From CAWJKP01 sp963843465 (GTDB taxonomy: Bacteria; Planctomycetota; Planctomycetia; Pirellulales; Thermoguttaceae): a stretch of 64,000 nt of DNA. Of the stretch, positions 43,670-50,901 are shown piece by piece. The stretch is from positions 310,001-374,000 of the forward strand of contig CAWJKP010000002.1 in assembly GCA_963843465.1 (NCBI GenBank), read 5' to 3'. The notes beneath the pieces are model-generated. The model searched no databases. It saw nothing but the letters and a program-made list of their open reading frames with translations, and was not told where the DNA came from. Made by a program: the position numbers and the translations under genes. Positions within the stretch are counted from its first letter, which is position 1; each line of letters begins with the position of its first letter.

Positions 43670-45789
43670 CGGATCTTCAACTGCTTGACCACGCCGGGGG
43701 CCGGGTCGCCGCCGAAGGCCGAGTTGTAGTCGTCCGAGGGCAGCGTGATCACGGGGAAATCGTGGACCAGCGGCTTGAGCAGCCCGGTCACGTCCGCAAA
43801 CTTGTCGCCCGCGCCGTACTCGGCCTTGAGGATCTCGATCTTCATCGACCCGTGGCCCACCTGCGACATGACCTTCCGGACTTTATCCGCCGCGCCGCCC
43901 AGCCGCTGGGCAATGGCCAGCGAAGCGCCGGCCGCATCGTCCTTCAGGCCGGGAATCTTTGCCGCTTCCAGCGCCAGCGCGAGCATCTCGGCGCTCGGGT
44001 AGCGGCGCATGACTTCCAGGACCAACTGCTTCTCGGCGTCGCGATCGGCCGTCTCCAAGGCCGTGCGGCACATCTCAACGCGCTGGCCGTCGGGCAGGAC
44101 GAACTGCCGCACCAGGCGGATGTAACCCCGCATCGCACGGACCTTGTACTTCTCCTCCGCCGCCGTCTTGGCCAGGTCCAGGAGGACCGGCGCGGCGTCG
44201 ACGTCCATCCACTCGCCCAACAGCCGGCTGGCGGTCTCGCGAGTTTCCGGGGTGGAACCCTTCGCCGCGGCGCCGACCGCCGACAGCGCCGTCGGGCCGC
44301 CCATCGAGGCGAGGATCTCCAGCAGCCCGCACCTCGCCGCCACGGGGGCCTGGCCCAGGGCCGAAACCAGCTTCGCGGCCGTCGCCTCGCGGTCGGCCAT
44401 CCGCTGGCAGGCGGCGCCCAGCGCCTGCTGCGCCGCGGCGGCGTCCTCCGATTTCTCCGGCTTGACGACGCGGCCGATGAGCACTGGCAGATCGCCCAGC
44501 TCGACAGTCGACCCGAGGGCCACCAGCGCCGCAGCGCGGATCTGGGCGTCCGGGTCGTCGGCGGCCTTCCACAACGCCGCGGAGGCCGCCGCGATGCGGC
44601 AACGTCCGGCCAGCTCGATCAATACCTGCCGAGTCTTCCCCTGGGCCTTCAACAGGCGGGCGGCCAGGTCGTTGTCGACGTCCTCGCCCGGCATCTCGGC
44701 CAGCACGTTGACCGCGGTTTGTGAGGTCTCGGCGTCGGACGCCAGCGACGCTTCCAGGAGCACCCCAACGCAGGAGACGTTGCCCAATCGCTTGAGCACG
44801 CCAAGGGCTGCGCTGCGCGCCTTGGCCGGGCCGCTCTTAGCGGCCTGGAGCACCACGGGAAGCACCGTCTTGTCGCCGCGGTCGGCCAGGGCCATAAGCA
44901 GGAGGGCCTGCCGCGACGGCGCTGCACGACCCAACTCGGCCACCAGGGCATCGGTCACTTCGCGCCCCGGCAGCTCCCTGGCGACTCGCAACCCGACCGT
45001 CAGGCGGCGCTTGTCATCCGAACGAAGCTGTTCGACCAGCAACGGCACGCCGGCCGTCCCCCGGGCGAGAATGGCCCCGCGCGTGGCCTCCACGACCCGC
45101 TGCATGGGGACGTATGCCTGGCGGACGGCGTCGTATAACTTCACGGCTTCGGCCGGATGGCCCCCGGCCCCAGACCGTTCCGCGATCAGGATACAGCCTT
45201 CGGCCGCCGCGGAGCGGACCCCGGCCGGGGCGCCGGACAAGGCTTGTTCCAGGGCCTTGACGGCCGGCGGGCCGCCGATGCGGCCCAGGGCCACGGCCGC
45301 GGCGGAGGCCACCTCGGCGTCGGAGTCGCTCAGCCGGGCGATGAGGCTGTCGACCGCCCGGGCGTCGCGCCGCACGCCCAGCGAATTGATGACTCCTACC
45401 AGGAGCCGCCCTTGGACTTTGCCCATCGCCTCGCGCAGGGCCTTATCGGCGGCCGGCCCGGGGATCACTTCCAAGGCCACGCGGGCCCACGACGACAGCT
45501 CGGCGTTGGGCAGCAGGGCCGCCAGGGCGGGAACGGCGTCCTCGTTGCCGTAGATGGCCAGTTGCTTGCAGGGGAGCGCCTTATCGCGGGCCGGCGCGTC
45601 CGACTTGAGCACCTCGATCAGCTTGCGCTGCCTCTCCTGTGCCGCGCTCTTCGCCTCGGCCTTCGCATCGGCCTTCGTTGCCGCCTTCGCTGCGGCCTTC
45701 GTATCGACCTTCGTATCGGCCGCACGGGCCGGCAAGGAAAGGACCGCCATCAAACCGGCCGCCAGGGCGACGTAGGGTAATCTGAGCAT
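43594..45789 (-). CDS. Secreted HEAT-repeat protein
   Basis: 731 aa from ATG 45789 (GGAG 7 nt upstream). Signal peptide YVALAAGLMAVLSLPARA, then a low-complexity linker of repeated Lys-Ala/Asp-Thr units (about 24-50). Residues about 55-600 are HEAT or PBS-lyase-like helical repeats (ARVALEVIPGPAADKALREAM, AVDSLIARLSDSDAEVASAA, RAAALVALGS), a scaffold for protein contacts. The C-terminal 130 residues contain an unrelated beta region (FADVTGLLKPLVHDF, QVSFDENATIVLPMP). It overlaps the serine recombinase 3' end convergently. Frequently found in Planctomycetota; partner unknown. Confidence 0.85.
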   Translation of the reverse strand: MLRLPYVALAAGLMAVLSLPARAADTKVDTKAAAKAATKADAKAEAKSAAQERQRKLIEVLKSDAPARDKALPCKQLAIYGNEDAVPALAALLPNAELSSWARVALEVIPGPAADKALREAMGKVQGRLLVGVINSLGVRRDARAVDSLIARLSDSDAEVASAAAVALGRIGGPPAVKALEQALSGAPAGVRSAAAEGCILIAERSGAGGHPAEAVKLYDAVRQAYVPMQRVVEATRGAILARGTAGVPLLVEQLRSDDKRRLTVGLRVARELPGREVTDALVAELGRAAPSRQALLLMALADRGDKTVLPVVLQAAKSGPAKARSAALGVLKRLGNVSCVGVLLEASLASDAETSQTAVNVLAEMPGEDVDNDLAARLLKAQGKTRQVLIELAGRCRIAAASAALWKAADDPDAQIRAAALVALGSTVELGDLPVLIGRVVKPEKSEDAAAAQQALGAACQRMADREATAAKLVSALGQAPVAARCGLLEILASMGGPTALSAVGAAAKGSTPETRETASRLLGEWMDVDAAPVLLDLAKTAAEEKYKVRAMRGYIRLVRQFVLPDGQRVEMCRTALETADRDAEKQLVLEVMRRYPSAEMLALALEAAKIPGLKDDAAGASLAIAQRLGGAADKVRKVMSQVGHGSMKIEILKAEYGAGDKFADVTGLLKPLVHDFPVITLPSDDYNSAFGGDPAPGVVKQLKIRYRMNGKPGQVSFDENATIVLPMPK

Positions 45790-45832
45790 CTTGGTTCTCC
45801 GTGTATTCATCGTGTAGTCATGTGCTGGGTGC

Positions 45833-46104
45833 AATCTCAAATCTCAAATCTCAAATCCCATCCCAAATCTCAAATCCCATCCCAAATCCCAAATCTCAAA
45901 TCTCAAATCCCAAATCTCAAATCCCAAATCTCAAATCCCAAATCTCAAATCCCAAATCTCAAATCTCAAATCTCAAATCCCAAATCTCAAATCTCAAATC
46001 CCAAATCTCAAATCCCAAATCTCAAATCCCAAATCTCAAATCCCAAATCTCAAATCCCAAATCTCAAATCCCAAATCTCAAATCCCAAATCTCATCCCTT
46101 ATCC
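45833..46104. repeat. Large heptamer array, AAATCTC/AAATCCC type
   Basis: About 270 nt of consecutive 7-nt units, alternating mainly AAATCTC and AAATCCC, with a few CATCCC interruptions. It joins at its right end a short CCCTTAT/CCCTCAT tract (to about 46115), the same family as 11151-11206. Lies between the HEAT gene and the oxidoreductase gene. Confidence 0.95.
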
Positions 46105-46119
46105 CTCATCCTTCACCCT

Positions 46120-47400
46120 CTACAACCGCCAGGGGTCGCGGATGGCTTCGCCGCGGAGGCGGTTGGCTTCCTCGTCGCCGAGGAACTCGTTTTTCCTGGG
46201 GTCGTAGGCGAGCTTGCGGTTGAGGAAGACGGCAATGTTCACGGCGTGGCAGGCGATGTGCGTCTGGCAGGCCACCTGGGCGTTGGCCCGCGGCTGGCCT
46301 CGCGATTTGACGCAATTGAGGAAATCGCGGATGTGGAAGGTGGCGGGGTAGCCGCCGATCTCGGCGACCTTCCTGCCCGCCAAGAGCGCCGGGGAGCTGA
46401 GGGCCAGCTTGCCGCTGTCGCCCGCCTCCACCCAGCCGGTGGAGCCTTCGTAGCGCACGGGGCACGAGCCCAAGGGGAGCCAGCCGTCGTTGCGGACGAC
46501 GAGCTTCACGCCGTTTTCGTAGCGGGCCGTGGCCTGGCCGCCTGCGATCGGGAAGTACTCGACGGGGGCCGAGTCGTCGGCGTTGTTGGCCCACTGGCAC
46601 ATGTCGATGCAGTGGGAGCCCCATTCCAGGCACCCGCCGCCGACCATCCCGCCCCCTTTCTCGAAGCCCGAATTGAGCAGCCCCGGGTCGAACGGACGCC
46701 AGGGGGCCGAGCCGAGGAACAGGTCCCAGTCGATTTTCTCCTTCGGCGGCTCGGGTTGGCCCGTGCCGAAACCGCTGGTGCCGGTCCCCAGCCCGCCGGG
46801 ATGGGCGTGCACGGCCTGAAGCTTGCCGAGTTTCCCCTGCCGGGCCAGCTCGGCGGCGAATTCGAAGTGCGGCAGGTTGCGCCGCTGCATCCCGCCCTGG
46901 AACACCCGGGCCGCGCGGCGGAAGGCATCGCCCAGCGCCAGGCTTTCCACGATCGTCTTGGAGCAGGGCTTCTCGCAGTAGACGTCCTTGCCCGCCTTGG
47001 CCGCATGGATCGACAACAAGGCGTGCCAGTTGGAACCGGTGGTGATGAGCACGGCGTCGATCTCGCGGCGGGCCAACAGCTCGCGGAAGTCGCGGTAGGC
47101 CGTGCAGTCCTTGCCGTACTTGGCGTCGATGCCCCGCTTGACGGCCGTGCGCCGGTCGGCCCGCACGTCGCAGCAGGCGATGAACCGCACGTCCGGCTCC
47201 TCCATGAAGCACGCCAGGTCGTAGGAGCCGCGGCCGCCGATGCCGATGCCGCCCATGACGATCTGCTCGCTGGGCGGCACGGCCCCGTCCTTGCCCAGGA
47301 CGAAGCCGGGGATCACCGCCGGCGCGGCCAGCAAGGCGCCGGCCTTGAGGGTCCCCGCGAGAAACCGTCGCCGTGGAATGCGGACTACTCGTTCAGACAT
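46120..47400 (-). CDS. Gfo/Idh/MocA-family oxidoreductase, TAT-exported
   Basis: 426 aa; ATG 47400 with AGGAGA 6 nt upstream. Twin-arginine signal RVVRIPRRRFLAGTLKAGAL (5-24). NAD(P)-binding region IVMGGIGIGGRGSYDL, then DVYCEKPCSKTI, the EKP motif that positions nicotinamide. C-terminal domain with GGGMVGGGCLEWGSHCIDM containing the catalytic-type His of secreted members. Substrate, probably a sugar or glycan breakdown product, is not readable. The gene stands alone between repeats. Confidence 0.92.
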   Translation of the reverse strand: MSERVVRIPRRRFLAGTLKAGALLAAPAVIPGFVLGKDGAVPPSEQIVMGGIGIGGRGSYDLACFMEEPDVRFIACCDVRADRRTAVKRGIDAKYGKDCTAYRDFRELLARREIDAVLITTGSNWHALLSIHAAKAGKDVYCEKPCSKTIVESLALGDAFRRAARVFQGGMQRRNLPHFEFAAELARQGKLGKLQAVHAHPGGLGTGTSGFGTGQPEPPKEKIDWDLFLGSAPWRPFDPGLLNSGFEKGGGMVGGGCLEWGSHCIDMCQWANNADDSAPVEYFPIAGGQATARYENGVKLVVRNDGWLPLGSCPVRYEGSTGWVEAGDSGKLALSSPALLAGRKVAEIGGYPATFHIRDFLNCVKSRGQPRANAQVACQTHIACHAVNIAVFLNRKLAYDPRKNEFLGDEEANRLRGEAIRDPWRL

Positions 47401-47438
47401 GGTGGATCTCCTGTGGGCGGGCTGGAATGGCACAAGCT

Positions 47439-47495
47439 CGTAGTACCGGCTTCAGCCGGAAATCCGCGGCAAGACCGCCTAAAGGCGGGACTACG
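47439..47495. repeat. Palindromic element with two small hairpins
   Basis: Outer arms CGTAGT / ACTACG; inside, CCGGCTTCAGCCGG and CCGCCTAAAGGCGG. The inner palindromes match those of the MITE-like element at 6132-6267, so the two belong to one family. TGGCACA (47428) and TGTGCCA (47535) may form a wider outer pair. Confidence 0.75.
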
Positions 47496-47647
47496 AACGG
47501 CGCGTTTCCGACCGCCTTCAGTTTAGTCCCGTGGTGTGCCACTCTGCAAGCATTCGCTGCGGTGGCTCACATGGATCGGCCGAACCCACGCGACCCGCTG
47601 AGCAAGTGTTCACACGCCGCGCTCGGCCTGCCGGGAGTTTGGCCCGG

Positions 47648-47705
47648 AAAGTCGCCTTTCGCTCCGCGAAAGTAGCGCTGCTTTCGCGGAGCGAAAGGCG
47701 ACTTT
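47648..47705. repeat. Perfect palindrome (25-bp arms)
   Basis: Arms 47648-47672 and 47681-47705 are exact reverse complements (contain GTCGCCTTTCGCTCCGCG), 8-nt loop. It lies 180 nt upstream of the DUF1549 gene. Confidence 0.95.
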
Positions 47706-47885
47706 GGCGGCCCGTGAACCGTTACCCCGGTGAGGCTGGCGTCTCCCATTGATGGTAAACTGTTGTAGGCGGCCGACGACATTCGGAAGAACTCCGTGCC
47801 GTGCCCGGTGTTGAATCACGGGAGAGGAGACGCCCCACTGCACCGTTTTGGGTGGAATTATACCGTACTGGAGTGCGTGAAAATA

Positions 47886-49451
47886 ATGGCCCTATCGTTG
47901 CTTTCCGCAGTTTTCCTGGTGACCGCCGCGGCTTCGCCCGCCGGGGCTGAGAAAGCGGCCGCATCGGTCTTCGAGAGCCGTGCCGATCTCACTCCACAGG
48001 GCGAGATCGACAAGCGGGTTTTCGCGCAGCTTGAGCGACTCGGCATCCCGCCGGCGAATCTGTCGTCCGACGGGGTCTTTGTCCGCCGGGCCTATCTGGA
48101 TACGATCGGCACGCTGCCCACGGCGAAAGAGGCGCGGGAGTTTCTCCGCAATCCCGCCGCCAACAAGCGTGCCGAGCTGATCGAGCGGTTGTTGGCCCGC
48201 GACGAATTCGCCGACTACTGGGCGATGAAATGGGGCGACCTGCTGCGGATCAAGGCCGAGTTTCCCATCAACTTGTGGCCCAACGCGGCCCAGGCCTATC
48301 ACCGCTGGGTTCGCACGAGCCTCAAGGAGAACCGGCCCTACGATCAGGTGGTGCGCACGCTGCTCACCGCCAGCGGCAGCAACTTCCGCGATCCGCCGGT
48401 CAATTTCTACCGTGCCCTCCAGAGCAAGGAACCGCAGGCCCTGGCCCAGGCCGTCGCCCTGACGTTTATGGGCACGCGGGCCGATACGTGGCCGAAGGAT
48501 CGCTGGACCGGCATGTCGGCCTTCTTCGCCAAGGTCGGCTATAAGAGCACGGAAGAGTGGAAAGAAGAGATCATCTTCTTCGACGCCGGCAAGCCGGGCC
48601 CCGCCGAAGGGGTCTTTCCGGACGGTACCCGGGTGAAGCTTTCCGCGGACCGCGACCCGCGCGAGGTCTTTGCCGATTGGCTGACCACGCCGAAGAATCC
48701 CTGGTTCGCGCGAAATATCGTCAATCGCGTCTGGTCCTGGCTCTTGGGCCGGGGCATCATCCAGGAGCCGGACGATATCCGGCCCGACAATCCGCCCAGC
48801 AATCCCGAGCTGCTCGCCTACCTGGAACAAGAGCTGGTCGCCGGCCGCTACGACCTGAAGCACGTCTATCGGCTGATCCTGAACTCGAAGACCTATCAGC
48901 TTTCCTGCCTGCCGAAGTCGAGCCGCCCCGAGGCGGCGGCCAATTTCGCCGCCTATCCGCTCCGCCGGCTCGAAGCCGAGGTGCTCATTGACGCCTTGAA
49001 CCAGATCACCGGCACGACGGAGAAATACACCAGCGCCATTCCCGAGCCTTTCACCTTCATCCCCGAAGAGCAGCGTTCCATCGCTTTGGCCGACGGGAGC
49101 ATCAGCAGCTCGTTCCTGGAGATGTTCGGGCGCTCGCCGCGCGATACGGGCTTGGAGACGGAGCGGAACAATCGTCCCTCGGCCAGCCAGCGGCTGCATC
49201 TGTTGAACTCCAGCCATATCCAGCGCAAGATCGAGCAGAGCCCGAAGCTGAAGTCGTTGATGCAATCGGGGAAGAAGCCGGGCGAGATCGTGGCGGCGCT
49301 GTACCTGATGATCCTGTCACGGATGCCGACGGAAGCGGAACGCAAGGTCCTCGGCGAGCATTCACGAGAAAGCGGCTCGAAGGGACGCGACGCGCTGGTG
49401 GATCTTGCCTGGGCGCTAGTGAACAGTCCGGAGTTCCTCTATCGGCATTGA
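47886..49451 (+). CDS. DUF1549/DUF1553 secreted protein (cluster 2, compact form)
   Basis: 521 aa from ATG 47886 (GGAG about 13 nt upstream; longer frame from 47796 has no site). Signal peptide ALSLLSAVFLVTAAASPAGA (2-21). DUF1549 (about 40-230): RRAYLDTIGTLPTAKEAREF, DYWAMKWGDLLRIK. Unlike cluster 1, no CxxCH heme site was seen; the corresponding position reads GTRADTWPKDRW. DUF1553 from about residue 263 (EVFADWLTTPKNPWFARNIV) to VNSPEFLYRH. It has no coiled-coil insertions, no Ig-like domain and no cytochrome-like start, and therefore shows what the cluster 1 protein would look like without them. Confidence 0.92.
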   Translation: MALSLLSAVFLVTAAASPAGAEKAAASVFESRADLTPQGEIDKRVFAQLERLGIPPANLSSDGVFVRRAYLDTIGTLPTAKEAREFLRNPAANKRAELIERLLARDEFADYWAMKWGDLLRIKAEFPINLWPNAAQAYHRWVRTSLKENRPYDQVVRTLLTASGSNFRDPPVNFYRALQSKEPQALAQAVALTFMGTRADTWPKDRWTGMSAFFAKVGYKSTEEWKEEIIFFDAGKPGPAEGVFPDGTRVKLSADRDPREVFADWLTTPKNPWFARNIVNRVWSWLLGRGIIQEPDDIRPDNPPSNPELLAYLEQELVAGRYDLKHVYRLILNSKTYQLSCLPKSSRPEAAANFAAYPLRRLEAEVLIDALNQITGTTEKYTSAIPEPFTFIPEEQRSIALADGSISSSFLEMFGRSPRDTGLETERNNRPSASQRLHLLNSSHIQRKIEQSPKLKSLMQSGKKPGEIVAALYLMILSRMPTEAERKVLGEHSRESGSKGRDALVDLAWALVNSPEFLYRH

Positions 49452-49452
49452 G

Positions 49453-49509
49453 AGTAGTAGGCACACGCCGTGTGCCGTGGCTGACGGCACACGGCGTGTG
49501 CCTGCTACT
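49453..49509. repeat. Palindrome after DUF1549 stop (26-bp arms)
   Basis: Arms 49453-49478 and 49484-49509 with one mismatch and a 5-nt loop; core GGCACACGCCGTGTGCC. It starts 2 nt after the stop and could terminate or attenuate transcription to the DUF1501 gene. Confidence 0.95.
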
Positions 49510-49556
49510 TTGAAAGGCGACAGTAATTTCTTCGCCGTTCCTAAGGAGTGAAGAGC

Positions 49557-50885
49557 ATGGACAACAACCTCGTCTCCCGGCGGGAGGTGATGCGGCGCGG
49601 TCTGCTGGGCCTGGCCGGCGCGGCGCTGGCCGACCGCTTGTGGACTCATGCCCTGGCCGGCACGCAGCCCCGCGGGGCGAAGGCCCGCTCGGTGATCCAG
49701 ATCTGGCTCTGGGGCGGACCGCCGCATCTGGATACGTTCGATCCGAAACCCGAGGCCGGCTACGACTATTGCGGCCCGTTTGCCAAACCGATTACCACCA
49801 ACGGACCGGGCGCGCGGATCTGCGAGCTGCTCCCCTTGTTGGCGAAGCAGGCCGACAAGTATTCGCTCATCCGCAGCATGACGCACGGCTCGAACTCCCA
49901 CGAGACGGCGGCCTACATGGTGCAGACCGGCCGGCCCTCCAGCGGGCGCGACGTCTATCCTAGCGCCGGGGCCGTGGTCTCGCTGATGAGAGGCTACGAG
50001 GCCGGTTACCGCGGATTGCTGCCGCCGTACATCGTGCTCACCGAGCCGCAAGGGCGGTTCTCCGAGGCCGGCTTCCTCAACGCCCGCTATAAGCCCTTCG
50101 CCACGGGCGGGAATCCCGCCCAAAAAAGGTTCGCGGTCGAAGGCGTCGTGGCCCAGGGCATCAGCGATCAGCGGCAGCATCTCCGCCGCGACCTGTTGGA
50201 AAAGCTCGACATGCTCAGCCTTGCCCTGCCCGGCAACCCCCAGCTCGCCGCCCACGAAGACGCGCAGAAGCAGGCCTACGACCTGATCCTGGGCGATGCG
50301 GGCAAGGTGTTCGATCTGGGGCTGGAGAAAGACGACCTTCGCGACCGCTACGGCCGCAACACCTTCGGCCAATCGTGTCTGGCGGCCCGGCGATTGGTGG
50401 AGCGCGGCGTTCCCTACGTCACCGTCAACTACAAGGGTTGGGACACGCACAAGCAGAACTTCCCCACCATGCGGCGCAAGCTGCCGGAACTCGACAAGGG
50501 CCTGGCCACGCTGCTGGAGGACCTCTCGTCGCGCGGCCTGCTTTCCAACACCGTCATCTGGTGCTGTGGCGAGTTCGGCCGCACGCCGAAGGTGCAATGG
50601 GAGGCCCCCTGGAACGGCGGACGCGGTCATTATTGCCGGGCCTTCTCCGTGCTGGTGGCCGGAGGCGGATTCCAGGGCGGCCAGATCGTCGGCTCGACAG
50701 ACGCCAAGGGCGAAGAAGTCCGCGAGCGGCCCGTTTATCCTTGCGACCTGCTGGGCAGCATCTACGAGCTGTTGGGCATCGACACCGGCGCCAAGCTGCC
50801 GCATCCGCAGGGCCTGGCGGCCTACATCGTGCCCGCCGCCGACGAGCACGCGCCCTCGGGCGGACTTTTGAAAGAAATCATGTAA
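49557..50885 (+). CDS. DUF1501 protein (cluster 2)
   Basis: 442 aa; ATG 49557 with AAGGAG 8 nt upstream. A TAT-like signal begins LVSRREVMRRGLLGLAGAAL (5-24), with RR at 8-9. DUF1501 blocks: SVIQIWLWGGPPHLDTFDPK, LIRSMTHG, RYGRNTFGQSCLAARRL, CCGEFGRTPK. It follows the palindrome at 49453-49509. Same architecture as 31324-32709; the two share most motifs, so the two clusters are paralogous. Confidence 0.92.
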   Translation: MDNNLVSRREVMRRGLLGLAGAALADRLWTHALAGTQPRGAKARSVIQIWLWGGPPHLDTFDPKPEAGYDYCGPFAKPITTNGPGARICELLPLLAKQADKYSLIRSMTHGSNSHETAAYMVQTGRPSSGRDVYPSAGAVVSLMRGYEAGYRGLLPPYIVLTEPQGRFSEAGFLNARYKPFATGGNPAQKRFAVEGVVAQGISDQRQHLRRDLLEKLDMLSLALPGNPQLAAHEDAQKQAYDLILGDAGKVFDLGLEKDDLRDRYGRNTFGQSCLAARRLVERGVPYVTVNYKGWDTHKQNFPTMRRKLPELDKGLATLLEDLSSRGLLSNTVIWCCGEFGRTPKVQWEAPWNGGRGHYCRAFSVLVAGGGFQGGQIVGSTDAKGEEVRERPVYPCDLLGSIYELLGIDTGAKLPHPQGLAAYIVPAADEHAPSGGLLKEIM

Positions 50886-50901
50886 CCGCGGGAGTTTCCT
50901 G

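Larger units (their letters stand above)
47401..47885. other. Intergenic region with two palindromic elements
   Basis: Contains the elements at 47439-47495 and 47648-47705 and the leader of the DUF1549 gene. No gene seen. Confidence 0.6.

Noticed and set aside
45833..46104. CRISPR array
   Set aside because: Units are contiguous 7-mers without spacers.
45801..47526. Plus-strand frames through the heptamer array and the oxidoreductase gene
   Set aside because: They encode endless Ser-Asn-Pro-Lys-Ser-Gln units from the AAATCCC repeat and then antisense of the oxidoreductase.
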